Positions 35,128 through 45,636 are shown, counted from the stretch's first letter. The stretch is DNA of 64,000 nt from Paraburkholderia bryophila (GCF_003269035.1 NZ_QLTK01000009.1:1-64000); one strand, 5' to 3'. Made by a program: numbers and translations. The notes: a model not told the origin generated them from the sequence alone.

Positions 35128-35862
35128 ATGGAAACTCGCTGGTCCGCACTGATGCCTGACGCTCGCAACGTCACGCCGCTCTATTTGCAGCTCGCGCGCA
35201 ATCTGGCGACGGCGATCCATTGTGGCGTCTGGTCGGCGGGCGAGGCGCTGCCGTCGGAGCGGACCTTGTCGGACGCGATCGGCGTGTCGCGTATCACCGC
35301 ACGCAAGGCGATCGAACTGCTGGTCGAGCAAGGCTTGATCCGGCGCGCTCGCGGTGCGGGCAGCTTCATTACGCCGCGGGTCGAAGATCCGCTGTCGCGC
35401 CTCACCGGTTTCACCAAGAAGATGCAGCAACGCGGTTTCCGGCCGGATTCGGTGTGGCTCGAGCGCGATATCCGCGCCGCCAATCGTGACGAGCTGGTGC
35501 ATCTGGGCTTGTCGCCCGGCGCGGCAGTGGCGAGTTTGCGGCGCCTGCGGCGCGCGGACGGCATCGTGATGGCGGTCGAGCATTCCGCGCTGCCGGCGGC
35601 GATCGTGCCCGACCCGCAAGCGATCGGCGTGTCGCTCTACGCGCATCTGGAACAACGCGGTCAGGCCGTGGTACGCGCGTTGCAGCACTTTCGCGCCGTC
35701 AACGCGTCGAGTGAGATTGCTTCGCTGATGGACCTCGAACCGCGCTCCGCGCTGCTGGTCATTACCCGCATCGGCTATAGCGCGGACCAGCGCGCCATCG
35801 AACTGACCGACACCTATTGCCGCGACGATTACTACGACTTCGTCGCCGAGTTGCGAACCTGA
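35128..35862 (+). CDS. nagR: GntR-family (HutC/NagR type) transcriptional regulator
   Basis: The 244-residue repressor has an N-terminal GntR winged helix (LYLQLARNLATAIHCG, LPSERTLSDAIGVSRITARKAIELL) and a C-terminal UTRA effector domain (LTRITRIG-like ALLVITRIGYSADQRAIELTDTYCRDDYYDFV). NagR/DasR relatives sense GlcNAc-6-P or GlcN-6-P. It heads the nag operon, and a dyad over the promoter is its likely target, giving autoregulation and control of nagA through nagE. GGAG precedes the ATG. Confidence 0.9.
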   Translation: METRWSALMPDARNVTPLYLQLARNLATAIHCGVWSAGEALPSERTLSDAIGVSRITARKAIELLVEQGLIRRARGAGSFITPRVEDPLSRLTGFTKKMQQRGFRPDSVWLERDIRAANRDELVHLGLSPGAAVASLRRLRRADGIVMAVEHSALPAAIVPDPQAIGVSLYAHLEQRGQAVVRALQHFRAVNASSEIASLMDLEPRSALLVITRIGYSADQRAIELTDTYCRDDYYDFVAELRT

Positions 35863-35962
35863 CCGGCTGATCCGCCGGCGGGCCGCAAGGCCCACCGGGC
35901 GACGCGGCGATATCGCGCGCGGTTCGGCCACACCCCCGTATTACGCCTGACCAGAGAGACTC

Positions 35963-37066
35963 ATGCTGACCGGAAACATACTCACCACCGATGGGTGGAT
36001 TCACGGCACGCTCGAATACGAAAACGGCCGCATCACGGCACTGACCGGCGCCCGCGTCGATCCGTCGACCAACGACGCGCCGTACATCCTGCCGGGCTTC
36101 ATCGATCTGCACGTGCATGGCGGCGGCGGTTCCGACGTAATGGAAGCCGGCGACGCGATCGAGGTGATCGCCCGCACGCATGCGCGCTACGGCACGACCA
36201 GCCTGCTCGCCACCACCATGACCGCGCCGCGCGACGAACTGATGAACGTGGTCGCCGGTCTCGGCAACAACGCGAAAGTCCGCACGCCCGGCGGCGCGCG
36301 CGTGCTCGGCGTGCATCTGGAAGGGCCGTACATCAATCCCGGCAAACTCGGCGCGCAACCCGACGCGGCGGTCTCCGCGGTGATGGAAGAAGTGCTGAAG
36401 TATCTGTCGATCGCACCGATTCGCGTGGTCACGCTGGCGCCGGAAATTGCCGGCCACATGGAGATCATCTCCGCGATGGCGGCGCGCGGCGTGCGCGTGC
36501 AGCTCGGCCATTCGCTCGGCACCTACGACGACGCCGTCGCGGCGCTCAAGCACGGCGCCTGCGGCTTCACGCATCTGTTCAACGCGATGTCGCCGCTGCA
36601 TCACCGCAATCCCGGGCTCGTCGGCGCCGCGCTCGCGCATGCCGAATTCGCCGAAATCATTCCCGATCTGCTGCACGTGCATCCGGGTGCGATCCGCGCC
36701 GCGTTGCGCGCGATTCCGCGCCTGTATGTGGTGACGGACAGCACCTCGGCCACCGGCATGCCGGACGGCGAATACCGCCTCGGCAGCCAGCACGTCACCA
36801 AGTGTCTCGGCGGCGTGCGTCTGGCCGACGGCACGCTCGCCGGCAGCACGCTGACCATGGATCAGGCGCTGCGCAATCTCGTCTCGATCGGCTTGCCGAT
36901 CGCCGATGTATCAAACCGTTTGTCGCGCTACGCCGCCGACTATCTCGGCATCGAAGACCGCGGCCGCATCGCGCGCGGCGCATGGGCCGACGTGGTCGTG
37001 TTCGATCGTGAACTGGCGTTGACCGCGACTTACGTCGAAGGAGAAGCAATTGTCGAATATGCTTAA
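35963..37066 (+). CDS. nagA: N-acetylglucosamine-6-phosphate deacetylase
   Basis: The 367-residue amidohydrolase removes the acetyl group from GlcNAc-6-P. Metal and substrate sites include GFIDLHVHGGGGSDVME, GVHLEGPYINPGKLGAQ with the metal-ligand Glu, QLGHSLGTYDDAVAAL, THLFNAMSPLHHRNPG and the catalytic Asp in VTDSTSATGMPDG. Its stop lies 17 bp inside the next gene, so translation is coupled. Confidence 0.95.
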   Translation: MLTGNILTTDGWIHGTLEYENGRITALTGARVDPSTNDAPYILPGFIDLHVHGGGGSDVMEAGDAIEVIARTHARYGTTSLLATTMTAPRDELMNVVAGLGNNAKVRTPGGARVLGVHLEGPYINPGKLGAQPDAAVSAVMEEVLKYLSIAPIRVVTLAPEIAGHMEIISAMAARGVRVQLGHSLGTYDDAVAALKHGACGFTHLFNAMSPLHHRNPGLVGAALAHAEFAEIIPDLLHVHPGAIRAALRAIPRLYVVTDSTSATGMPDGEYRLGSQHVTKCLGGVRLADGTLAGSTLTMDQALRNLVSIGLPIADVSNRLSRYAADYLGIEDRGRIARGAWADVVVFDRELALTATYVEGEAIVEYA

Positions 37067-38066
37067 AGAGGCGCTGGCGTCCGCTGAAACGGTCGCCGCG
37101 CAACTCACGGACACCTCGCGCGTCGAGGCCTTGGCCGCGAAGCTCGCGCAGCAGCCGCGCCATGTTGCGCTCACCGTCGCGCGCGGCAGTTCGGACCACG
37201 CGGCGAGCTACTTCGCCAGCTTGACCATGAGCCGCCTCGGCGTGCCGGTCGCGTCGCTGCCGATGTCGGTCGCGACGCTCCAGCAAGCGCCGCTGCAAGT
37301 GCGCGATCAGCTCGCGCTGGCGTTTTCGCAGTCGGGCAAGAGCCCGGATCTGGTCGGCACGATGCAGGCGCTGCGCGAAGCCGGCGCGCTGACCGTCGCC
37401 GCGGTGAACGCGCCCAGCTCGCCGTTGGCCGATGCGTGCGAGTGGCATCTGCCGCTCGTCGCCGGTCCGGAACTGAGCGTCGCGGCCACCAAGAGCTATA
37501 TCGCGATGCTGTCGATCTCCGCGCAACTGGTCGCGCATTGGCAGCAAGACGCCGACCTGCTCGCCGCGTTGAACACGCTGCCCGACGCGCTGCGAACGGC
37601 GGGCACGCTCGACTGGAGTCAAGCCGTCGACGAATTGCGCGGCGTCGAACGCATGATCGTGATCGGCCGCGGTCTGGGTCTCGCGATCGCGCAGGAAGCC
37701 GCCCTCAAGCTGAAGGAAACCTCCGGTATTCAGGCCGAAGCGTTTTCGAGCGCGGAAGTGCGTCATGGTCCGATGGAATTGATCGACCGCGACTATCCGC
37801 TGCTGGTGTTCGCACCGCGCGGACCCGAGCAGGCCGGCCTGCTGCAACTCGCCCGCGACATGCGTGCGCGCGGCGCCAACGTGCTGCTCGCGGCGCCTGC
37901 CGACGTGGCGGAAGCCACGCTGCCGCTCGCGACCACCGCTCATGCGGCGCTCGATCCGATCGCCGCGATCCTGTCCTTTTACGTGATGGCCGCCGGCCTT
38001 GCCGCCGCACGCGGGCGCAATCCCGATGCGCCGCGCCATCTCAACAAAGTCACCGAAACTCACTGA
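37050..38066 (+). CDS. SIS-domain glucosamine-6-phosphate deaminase/isomerase-like protein
   Basis: The 338-residue protein has two SIS sugar-isomerase domains like the isomerase half of GlmS and AgaS. It probably replaces NagB, deaminating GlcN-6-P to fructose-6-P. Motifs include VARGSSDHAASYFASL, LAFSQSGKSPDLV, GPELSVAATKSYIAML, GRGLGLAIAQEAALKLKE and SAEVRHGPMELI. A TTG start at 37050 is chosen because AAGGAGA lies six bases ahead; the first ATG (37059) is too far. It lacks the glutaminase domain of GlmS. Confidence 0.9.
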   Translation: MSNMLKEALASAETVAAQLTDTSRVEALAAKLAQQPRHVALTVARGSSDHAASYFASLTMSRLGVPVASLPMSVATLQQAPLQVRDQLALAFSQSGKSPDLVGTMQALREAGALTVAAVNAPSSPLADACEWHLPLVAGPELSVAATKSYIAMLSISAQLVAHWQQDADLLAALNTLPDALRTAGTLDWSQAVDELRGVERMIVIGRGLGLAIAQEAALKLKETSGIQAEAFSSAEVRHGPMELIDRDYPLLVFAPRGPEQAGLLQLARDMRARGANVLLAAPADVAEATLPLATTAHAALDPIAAILSFYVMAAGLAAARGRNPDAPRHLNKVTETH

Positions 38067-38104
38067 CGAGAAATCAGATGCGACGTGTCGAGGAGTCCCG
38101 CTTG

Positions 38105-40669
38105 ATGAGCCCCACTGCAGGCCATATTGTTTTGCTCGCGCCGATGACCGGTCCGGTCGTGCCGCTGGCGAAGGTGCCCGACCCGGTGTTTTCGGGCGGC
38201 ATGTTCGGCGACGGCATCGGCGTCGATCCGCTCGAGGGGCGGCTCGTCGCGCCGTGCGACGGCACCGTCACGCATCTCGCGCGCACGGGTCATGCAGTCA
38301 CGCTGGCCACCGCCGAAGGCGCGGAAATTCTGCTGCATATCGGTATCGACACGGTCGAACTGAACGGCAAGGGCTTTGCGCCGATGGTCGCGCAAGGCGC
38401 CCACGTGCGTGCCGGCGACATCCTGATCGAGTTCGACCAGGATCAGGTCGCGCTGAACGCGCCGAGCCTGGTATCGGTGATCGCGATTGCCAATTCGGAC
38501 GCGTTCGAAATCGTCGAGCGCGTGGAAGGCGGCATGCTGAAAGCCGGTGAGACGCCGCTGCTGGTGCTGCGTGCCCGCGACGGCGCTGTCGCCGAAGCGT
38601 CGCGCCAGGCGAGCGCCACGAATGTCACGGAAGAAGCGCGTCAGCAGGTCACGCTGGTTCACGCGGGAGGCTTGCATGCGCGTCCGGCGGCGCGTGCTCG
38701 CGAAGCGGCGCGCGGTTTCGACGCACGCGTCGAAGTACGTTACGAAGGGCGCAAGGCGGCGATCGAAAGCGTGGTCGGTTTGCTCGGGCTGGGTGCGGGC
38801 GAAGGCGCGACCGTCGAATTGCTCGGCGTCGGCCCGCAAGCCAAGGCCGCGATCGAAGCGATTGCTCATGAATTGACGCGTGAAGCGCACGGCGAAGTCG
38901 AGGAAAAACCGGCCCGTCAAAGCTCGCCCGCGCCGCAAGCGGTGGCGCATCCGGCGGGTGAAGCGCTCGCGCCGAATACGCTCGCGGGCGTGTGCGCGGC
39001 GCCGGGCGTCGCGGTCGGCAAGCTGGTGCGTTGGGACGACGCTGACATCGATCCGCCGGAGAAGGCGAACGGCAGCTCGGCGGCGGAAAGCCGTCTGCTC
39101 GACAAGGCGATTGCCACCGTCGACGCGGACCTCGGCACGACCGTACGCGATGCGTCGCAACGCGGTGCGGTCGGTGAGGCGGGGATTTTCGCGGTGCATC
39201 GCGTGTTGCTCGAAGATCCGACGCTGCTCGACGCGGCGCGTGATCTGATCAGTCTCGGCAAGAGCGCCGGGTTTGCGTGGCGCGACGCGATTCGCGCGCA
39301 GATCGCGATCCTGTCGAACATCGAAGACGCGTTGCTCGCCGAACGTGCCGCCGATCTGCGCGACATCGAAAAACGCGTGCTGCGCGCACTGGGTTATACG
39401 AACGCAGCGGCACGTGTGCTGCCGGAAGAAGCCGTGCTCGCGGCGGAAGAATTCACGCCGTCGGATCTGTCGACGCTGGATCGGTCGCGTGTCACGGCAC
39501 TCGTCATGGCACGCGGCGGGGCGACCTCGCACGCGGCGATTCTCGCGCGTCAGGCCGGGATTCCCGCGCTGGTTGCCGTCGGCGATGCATTGCACGCGAT
39601 TCCCGAAGGCACGCAAGTCGTGGTGAACGCGACCGCCGGCCGGCTGGAGTTCGCGCCGACCGAAGTCGATGTGGAACGTGCGCGCACGGAACGCAGCCGC
39701 CTCGCCAATGTGCGCGAAGCGAACCGCCGCACGTCGCAGCAAGCGGCGGTGACCGCCGACGGTCACGCGATCGAAGTGGCGGCGAACATCGCCACGCTCG
39801 ACGACGCCAAAATCGCCGTCGACAACGGCGCCGATTCCGTCGGCCTGCTGCGCACCGAGCTGCTGTTCATTCATCGCGCGGCGGCGCCGACCACGGACGA
39901 GCATCGGCAGAGCTATCAGTCGATCGTCGACGCGTTGAGCGGGCGCACCGCGATCATTCGTACGCTCGATGTCGGCGCCGACAAGGAAGTCGATTACCTG
40001 ACGCTGCCGCCCGAACCGAATCCGGCGCTCGGCCTGCGCGGCATTCGCCTCGCGCAAGTGCGCCCGGATCTGCTCGACGATCAGCTGCGCGGTCTGCTGG
40101 CCGTGCAGCCGTTCGGCGCCGTGCGCATTCTGCTGCCGATGGTGACCGACTCGGGTGAGTTGATCCGCATCCGCAAACGCATCGACGAATTCGCCCGCGA
40201 GTTGGGCCGCACGGAACCGATCGAAGTCGGCGTCATGATCGAAGTGCCGTCGGCAGCCTTGCTGGCCGACCAGCTGTCGCAGTACGCGGACTTTCTGTCG
40301 ATCGGCACCAACGATCTGACGCAGTACACGCTCGCGATGGACCGCTGCCAGGCCGACCTCGCCGCGCAAGCCGACGGCTTGCACCCAGCCGTGTTGCGCC
40401 TGATTGCGGCCACCGTGCAAGGGGCGGCGAAGCATGGCAAGTGGGTCGGCGTGTGCGGCGCGCTGGCGGGCGATCCGGTGGCGATGCCGCTGCTCGTCGG
40501 CCTCGGCGTGACCGAGCTGTCGGTCGATCCCGTGTCGGTGCCGGGCATCAAAGCGCGCGTGCGCAATCTCGATTATCAGTTGTGTCGCCAGCGCGCCCAG
40601 GATGCCTTGGCGCTCGAATCGGCACAGGCGGTAAGAGCAGTGAGCCGCGAAACCTGGCCGCTGGACTGA
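38105..40669 (+). CDS. Multiphosphoryl transfer protein: EIIA(Glc)-HPr-EI fusion
   Basis: The 854-residue fusion supplies all soluble PTS steps for GlcNAc uptake. An EIIA-Glc domain (about 1-150) has the phospho-His in EILLHIGIDTVELNG. An HPr domain (about 180-265) has VTLVHAGGLHARPAARA. An EI domain (about 290-854) has GGATSHAAILARQAGIPALV, VGLLRTELLFIHR, SIGTNDLTQYTLAMDR and the Cys-containing VGVCGALAGDP. The ATG at 38105 with GAGGAG upstream is preferred; an ATG at 38078 is also possible. It is FruB/NagF-like and makes the operon independent of ptsH-ptsI at 7599-9948. Confidence 0.92.
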   Translation: MSPTAGHIVLLAPMTGPVVPLAKVPDPVFSGGMFGDGIGVDPLEGRLVAPCDGTVTHLARTGHAVTLATAEGAEILLHIGIDTVELNGKGFAPMVAQGAHVRAGDILIEFDQDQVALNAPSLVSVIAIANSDAFEIVERVEGGMLKAGETPLLVLRARDGAVAEASRQASATNVTEEARQQVTLVHAGGLHARPAARAREAARGFDARVEVRYEGRKAAIESVVGLLGLGAGEGATVELLGVGPQAKAAIEAIAHELTREAHGEVEEKPARQSSPAPQAVAHPAGEALAPNTLAGVCAAPGVAVGKLVRWDDADIDPPEKANGSSAAESRLLDKAIATVDADLGTTVRDASQRGAVGEAGIFAVHRVLLEDPTLLDAARDLISLGKSAGFAWRDAIRAQIAILSNIEDALLAERAADLRDIEKRVLRALGYTNAAARVLPEEAVLAAEEFTPSDLSTLDRSRVTALVMARGGATSHAAILARQAGIPALVAVGDALHAIPEGTQVVVNATAGRLEFAPTEVDVERARTERSRLANVREANRRTSQQAAVTADGHAIEVAANIATLDDAKIAVDNGADSVGLLRTELLFIHRAAAPTTDEHRQSYQSIVDALSGRTAIIRTLDVGADKEVDYLTLPPEPNPALGLRGIRLAQVRPDLLDDQLRGLLAVQPFGAVRILLPMVTDSGELIRIRKRIDEFARELGRTEPIEVGVMIEVPSAALLADQLSQYADFLSIGTNDLTQYTLAMDRCQADLAAQADGLHPAVLRLIAATVQGAAKHGKWVGVCGALAGDPVAMPLLVGLGVTELSVDPVSVPGIKARVRNLDYQLCRQRAQDALALESAQAVRAVSRETWPLD

Positions 40670-40767
40670 GCACCCCACAGTCCGCAGCCGGCTTCGCAGA
40701 ACGAAGACGTGTAGCTAGAAAATTCAACGACAACAGTCGACCACGAGACTAAGGATTGGAGGTATCG

Positions 40768-42540
40768 ATGGATGGGAATCCGTTTCTGAAGATTCAGCGC
40801 CTGGGACGCGCGCTGATGCTGCCGATTGCGGTGCTGCCGGTTGCCGGCCTGCTGCTGCGCCTCGGCCAACCCGATGTGTTCAACATCAAGATGATCGCCG
40901 ACGCCGGCGGCGCGATTTTCGACAACCTGCCGCTGCTGTTCGCGATCGGCGTGGCGGTCGGCTTCGCGAAAGACAACAACGGCGTGGCGGGTCTCGCGGG
41001 CGCGATCGGTTATCTGATCGAAGTCGCGGTGATGAAGGACATCAACGACAAGCTGAACATGGGCGTGTTGTCGGGGATCATCGCGGGTATTGTCGCGGGC
41101 TTGTTGTACAACAAGTACAAGGACATCAAGCTGCCCGATTACCTCGCGTTCTTCGGAGGGAAACGCTTCGTGCCGATTGTCACGGGGGTGGTCTGCCTGG
41201 TGCTCGGCATAGCGTTCGGGTACGTGTGGCAACCGGTGCAAGCCGTGATCGATTCGGCCGGGCATTGGCTGACTACCGCGGGTGCGCTCGGCGCGTTCGT
41301 GTTCGGCGTGCTGAACCGTCTGCTGCTCGTCACGGGTCTGCATCACATTCTCAATTCGCTGACGTGGTTCGTGTTCGGCACGTTCACGCCGCCGGGCGGC
41401 GTCGCGGTGACGGGCGATCTGCACCGCTTCTTTGCCGGCGACCCGACGGCCGGAACGTTCATGACGGGCTTCTTCCCGGTCATGATGTTCGGTCTGCCGG
41501 CCGCCTGTCTGGCGATGTTCCATGAAGCGCCGAAGGAACGCCGTGCAGTGGTGGGCGGTTTGCTTTTCTCGATGGCCCTCACGTCGTTCCTGACGGGCGT
41601 GACCGAGCCGATCGAATTCAGCTTCATGTTCCTCGCACCGGTGCTGTATGTGATTCACGCGCTGTTGACCGGCTTGTCGCTTGCGATCTGCTCGGCGCTC
41701 GGCATTCACCTCGGCTTCACGTTCTCGGCCGGCGCGATCGACTACGTGCTGAACTACGGCCTGTCGACCAAGGGCTGGTGGGCGATTCCGATCGGCATCG
41801 TGTATTCGGTCGTGTATTACGGGCTGTTCCGCTTCTTCATCCGCAAGTTCAACATGGCGACGCCGGGTCGCGAACCCGCTGCCGCAGATGAGCAGGTCGG
41901 ATCGTTCGAGGCGGGTGGTTTCGTTTCGCCGGTAGCCGGTGCGGCTGTGCCGCGTGCTCAGCGGTATATCGCTGCGCTGGGCGGTGCGGCGAATCTGTCG
42001 GTGGTGGATGCTTGCACGACGCGTCTGCGGTTGTCGGTGGTGGATTCGAACAAGGTCTCCGAGAACGAATTGAAGACGATCGGCGCGCGCGGCGTGCTCA
42101 AGCGCGGGTCGGGCAATGTGCAGGTGATCATCGGGCCGGAAGCGGACATCATCGCGGATGAAATTCGTACGGTGATCGCGCAGGGTGGTGGTGAGGCGGT
42201 GAAGGCGGCGAGTGTTGCGCCTGCTGCCGTTGCTGCGCCGGTGGCGGTTGCGACAGGCGGGCAAGGTGGTCCGCTCGATCCGGATCCGCTGCGCTGGCTC
42301 GCCGTGTTCGGCGGCGCGGGCAACGTGGTGTCGCTGGATGCGGTCGCCGCGACGCGTTTGCGCGTGGTCGTGCGCGATCCGTCGGCGGTGGATCGTCAGC
42401 GGCTCGCTACGCTCGATACGGCATGGATTTCGGCGGATACGTTCCATATCGTCGTCGGCGATTCGGCGCAACGCTACGCGGCGGTGCTGGCGACGCGTAT
42501 GTCGGCCAACGGCGGCAGTGCTTCGCCTGTGCCGGCGTAA
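40768..42540 (+). CDS. nagE: N-acetylglucosamine-specific PTS EIICB transporter
   Basis: The 590-residue permease has a membrane EIIC domain (about 1-365) with GLHHILNSLTWFVFG and GVTEPIEFSFMFLAP. An EIIB domain follows, with the phospho-Cys near residue 416 in VVDACTTRLRLSVVD. After an Ala/Val linker, a second EIIB-like domain (about 510-585) repeats the pattern as SLDAVAATRLRVVVRD but has Ala in place of the Cys. The substrate is inferred from nagA and the SIS enzyme upstream. GGAGG precedes the ATG; the operon ends here. Confidence 0.92.
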   Translation: MDGNPFLKIQRLGRALMLPIAVLPVAGLLLRLGQPDVFNIKMIADAGGAIFDNLPLLFAIGVAVGFAKDNNGVAGLAGAIGYLIEVAVMKDINDKLNMGVLSGIIAGIVAGLLYNKYKDIKLPDYLAFFGGKRFVPIVTGVVCLVLGIAFGYVWQPVQAVIDSAGHWLTTAGALGAFVFGVLNRLLLVTGLHHILNSLTWFVFGTFTPPGGVAVTGDLHRFFAGDPTAGTFMTGFFPVMMFGLPAACLAMFHEAPKERRAVVGGLLFSMALTSFLTGVTEPIEFSFMFLAPVLYVIHALLTGLSLAICSALGIHLGFTFSAGAIDYVLNYGLSTKGWWAIPIGIVYSVVYYGLFRFFIRKFNMATPGREPAAADEQVGSFEAGGFVSPVAGAAVPRAQRYIAALGGAANLSVVDACTTRLRLSVVDSNKVSENELKTIGARGVLKRGSGNVQVIIGPEADIIADEIRTVIAQGGGEAVKAASVAPAAVAAPVAVATGGQGGPLDPDPLRWLAVFGGAGNVVSLDAVAATRLRVVVRDPSAVDRQRLATLDTAWISADTFHIVVGDSAQRYAAVLATRMSANGGSASPVPA

Positions 42541-42648
42541 TGGTTTGCTGAGAGAGCGGGGCGGCTCGCGCGCCGCTTTGCTGCGGGTCATGCATTGCTG
42601 TACTAGCGACTCCACGCGCTAACGCAGCACGGCAGCACCTCGCAACGA

Positions 42649-42684
42649 AAAAGCGGCACCTTGATTTTTCAAGGTGCCGCTTTT
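42649..42684 (+). terminator. Bidirectional terminator between nagE and cydX
   Basis: AAAAGCGGCACCTTGA (42649-42664) pairs perfectly with TCAAGGTGCCGCTTTT (42669-42684). A-rich and T-rich flanks allow it to serve both convergent operons. Confidence 0.93.
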
Positions 42685-42725
42685 GCGTTAACCGACCGGC
42701 CTGATCGCAGCCGGTTCACCTCGCC

Positions 42726-42839
42726 TCAGCGCGTCTTAGCCTTCGCTTCCACCGGCTTACGCGACTCCAACCACATCACATTGATGATGCCGAACGCCAA
42801 CGCCACGCCGATCCCAAGTAGCCAACTGAAATACCACAT
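42726..42839 (-). CDS. cydX: Cytochrome bd oxidase small subunit CydX
   Basis: This 37-residue single-helix protein starts MWYFSWLLGIGVALAFGIIN and ends with a basic tail, the CydX/YbgT pattern. CydX binds CydA and stabilises the heme b595/d sites of cytochrome bd. It lies 30 bp downstream of cydB on the same strand, with GGGAG before the ATG. It is easily missed because of its size. Confidence 0.9.
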   Translation of the reverse strand: MWYFSWLLGIGVALAFGIINVMWLESRKPVEAKAKTR

Positions 42840-42869
42840 CACAAACTCCCGTAAAAAGCGTAGTGCCAG

Positions 42870-44006
42870 TCAATACATCGAATGATGGTTTTCCTCGAGC
42901 GCGGCGGCGGTCACCTTGCCGCGCATCACGCGATACACCCAACTGGTGTAAATCAGGATCAGCGGCAGGAAGATGACGACCGCCACCAGCATGATCTGCA
43001 GCGTCATGCGGCTCGACGTCGAATCCCACACGGTGAGGCTGCTGCGACCGTCGAGCGACGAGGGCATGATGAACGGGAACATCGAAAAGCCCGCCGTCAG
43101 AATCACGCCGATGATCATCAGCGAGGTCGACAGAAACGCGCTCTTCTCGAACCGCGAGCGCGCCAGCAGCAAGGCCAGCACGCCGCCTACCAGACCCGCC
43201 ACCGGCGCGGCCGCCATCCACGGATAGTTCGCGTAGTTGGTGAGCCACAGGCCAGGCGCGCCGATCACGTTTTTCATCAGCGGATTGGCGACGGAATCGA
43301 GCGGCGGCGCGTCGATCACCTGATAGCCGCCGATCACCGTCGCGATCAGCACACCGGCAATCAGGAACAGCACCACGCCCACCAGCGACGCGATCCGCAG
43401 CGCGAGCGAGGCCCGCTCGGCCACCACGCCGTCCGACTTCATCTTCACGAAGGCCGCGCCGTGCGCCGCCAGCATCGACACGCTCACCAGCCCGCACAAC
43501 ACCGCGAACGGATTGAGCAGCGCGAAGAAGCCGCCGTGGTAGGTGACGCGCAGGTCGGTATCGAACGAGAACGGCACGCCTTGCAGCAGGTTGCCGAACG
43601 CGACGCCGATCACCAGCGAAGGCACGAAGCCGCCGACGAACAACGCCCAGTCCCACGCGCTGCGCCAGCGCGGGTCCTCGCGTTTGCTGCGGTAGTCGAA
43701 GCCGACCGGCCGGAAGAACAGCGAGAACAACACCAGCAACATCGCGAAGTAGAAGCCCGAGAACGAGGCCGCGTAGACCAGTGGCCACGCCGCGAACATC
43801 GCGCCGCCGGCCGTGATGAACCACACCTGATTGCCTTCCCACGTCGCGCCGACGGTGTTCACGACAATGCGGCGCTCGGCGTCGGTCTTCGCGATGAACG
43901 GCAGCAGAATCGCCGCGCCCATGTCGAAGCCGTCGGTGAGCGCGAAGCCGATCAGCAGCACGCCGATCAGCACCCACCAGATCAGTTTGAGGGTTGCGTA
44001 ATCCAT
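42870..44006 (-). CDS. cydB: Cytochrome bd ubiquinol oxidase subunit II
   Basis: The 378-residue membrane subunit has about nine helices. The N-terminus [30 protein letters not shown] is the family hallmark; [25 protein letters not shown] is also conserved. It supports the quinol oxidase that reduces oxygen at low tension. It sits between cydA and cydX. Confidence 0.96.
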   Translation of the reverse strand: MDYATLKLIWWVLIGVLLIGFALTDGFDMGAAILLPFIAKTDAERRIVVNTVGATWEGNQVWFITAGGAMFAAWPLVYAASFSGFYFAMLLVLFSLFFRPVGFDYRSKREDPRWRSAWDWALFVGGFVPSLVIGVAFGNLLQGVPFSFDTDLRVTYHGGFFALLNPFAVLCGLVSVSMLAAHGAAFVKMKSDGVVAERASLALRIASLVGVVLFLIAGVLIATVIGGYQVIDAPPLDSVANPLMKNVIGAPGLWLTNYANYPWMAAAPVAGLVGGVLALLLARSRFEKSAFLSTSLMIIGVILTAGFSMFPFIMPSSLDGRSSLTVWDSTSSRMTLQIMLVAVVIFLPLILIYTSWVYRVMRGKVTAAALEENHHSMY

Positions 44007-44040
44007 GATGATCTTTTCCTTGATGCTCAGTGGCGGCGCA

Positions 44041-45636
44041 TCAGGCTGCCGTGTTGGTCGGCAGCGGCTGATTCAGCGGCGCTTGCAGTTCGTGGTGGTA
44101 GCGGCCGGTATGCAAAGACGACGGCCCCAGACGCGCGTACTTGAACATCAGCATGATTTCGATGATGAACAACACCGTGTAGAACACCACGAAGCCGCCG
44201 ATGCTCAGATACAGATCGGTCGGCGTCAGGCTCGACGCGGAAAGGCTGGTCGGCAGGATGCCGGCGATCGTCCACGGTTGACGGCCCACTTCAGCCACGA
44301 TCCAGCCGAACTCGGCCGCGAGCCACGGCAACGGGATCGCCCACACCGCCCAGCGCAGGAACCAGCGCCGCTTTTCCAGCAGCAGCGAGCGTTGCGCGCA
44401 AAACCAGAACGCCGTGACGAAGGTCGCGAGGAACAGGATGCCGAGGCCGACCATCAGGCGGAACGAGAAGAACACGGGAGCGACTGGCGGAATCGTTTTC
44501 TTCGCCGCCTGGACGATCTGGTCCGGCGTCGCGTCGGTGACGTTCGCGGTGAACTGCTTGAGCATCAGGCCGTAGCCGAGGTCTTTCTTGTGCGCGTCGA
44601 AAGCGGCTTTGGCTTCGTCGGTGGCATCGCCCTGCTTGAGCTTTTGCAGCGCGGCGTAGGCCAGCATGCCGTTCTTGATGCGCACTTCGTTTTGCGCCAT
44701 CAGGTCTTTCAGGCCGACCACGGGTTCATCGACCGAACGGGTGGCGATCAGGCCGAGTGCGTACGGAATCCGGATCGCGTAGTCCGTGCGCTCCTCCTTC
44801 TGATTCGGAATACCGATGATCGTGAACGGTGCGGGCGCCGGCGCGGTTTCCCATTCGGATTCGATCGCGGCCAGTTTCACCTGCTGGACTTCACCGGTGC
44901 GGTAGCCGGATTCGTCGCCGAGCACGATCACGCACAACGTCGACGCCAGACCGAAGCCGGCGGCAATCGCGAACGAACGCAGCGCGAATTCGGTGTCGCG
45001 GCGCTTGAGCAGATACCACGACGACACGCCGAGCACGAACATCGACGCGGTCACGTAACCGGCCGACACGGTGTGCACGAACTTCACCTGCGCGACCGGG
45101 TTGAACAGCACGGAGAAGATGCTGTCGAGTTCCATCCGCATGGTCTGGTAGTTGAAGGTGGCGCCGACCGGATTGTTCATCCAGCCGTTGGCCACCAGAA
45201 TCCACAGCGCGGACAGATTCGAGCCGAGCGCGACGAGGAAAGTGACCATGACGTGCTGCACTTTCGAGAGTCGCTTCCAGCCGAAGAAGAACAGACCGAC
45301 GAAGGTCGATTCCAGAAAGAACGCCATCAGGCCTTCAACGGCGAGCGGCACGCCGAAAATGTCGCCGACATAGTGCGAGTAATACGACCAGTTGGTGCCG
45401 AACTGGAATTCAAGCGTCAACCCCGTGGTCACGCCCATCGCGAAGTTGATCCCGAACAGCTTGCCCCAGAACTGGGTCATGTCCTTGTAGATCTGCTTGC
45501 CGGTCATCACATAGACGGATTCCATGATGACGAGCAGCCACGACAGGCCGAGCGTGAGCGGCACGAACAGAAAGTGATAAAGCGCCGTGATGGCGAACTG
45601 GAGGCGCGATAGTTCTACGACTTCGCTAACGTGCAT
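44041..45636 (-). CDS. cydA: Cytochrome bd ubiquinol oxidase subunit I
   Basis: The 531-residue subunit carries hemes b558, b595 and d. Features are [24 protein letters not shown] with the heme His, [32 protein letters not shown] and the C-terminal [19 protein letters not shown] periplasmic Q loop of bd type lies at about 240-330. The ATG at 45634-45636 has AAGGTGA ahead; a GTG three codons upstream is less likely. Its first 11 bases overlap cydP. Confidence 0.96.
   Translation of the reverse strand: MHVSEVVELSRLQFAITALYHFLFVPLTLGLSWLLVIMESVYVMTGKQIYKDMTQFWGKLFGINFAMGVTTGLTLEFQFGTNWSYYSHYVGDIFGVPLAVEGLMAFFLESTFVGLFFFGWKRLSKVQHVMVTFLVALGSNLSALWILVANGWMNNPVGATFNYQTMRMELDSIFSVLFNPVAQVKFVHTVSAGYVTASMFVLGVSSWYLLKRRDTEFALRSFAIAAGFGLASTLCVIVLGDESGYRTGEVQQVKLAAIESEWETAPAPAPFTIIGIPNQKEERTDYAIRIPYALGLIATRSVDEPVVGLKDLMAQNEVRIKNGMLAYAALQKLKQGDATDEAKAAFDAHKKDLGYGLMLKQFTANVTDATPDQIVQAAKKTIPPVAPVFFSFRLMVGLGILFLATFVTAFWFCAQRSLLLEKRRWFLRWAVWAIPLPWLAAEFGWIVAEVGRQPWTIAGILPTSLSASSLTPTDLYLSIGGFVVFYTVLFIIEIMLMFKYARLGPSSLHTGRYHHELQAPLNQPLPTNTAA

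Noticed and set aside
38060-40678. An 872-codon open frame on the minus strand opposite the EIIA-HPr-EI gene
   Set aside because: The plus-strand frame has unmistakable PTS motifs throughout. The antisense frame is Arg/His-rich with no family motif, a common high-GC artefact.
40576-42615. A 679-codon minus-strand frame opposite nagE
   Set aside because: Composition is Arg/His/Gln-rich and it has no motif or start context; nagE is clearly the real gene.
44005-45612. A 535-codon plus-strand frame opposite cydA
   Set aside because: cydA has clear heme-ligand motifs; the opposite frame is compositionally biased and featureless.
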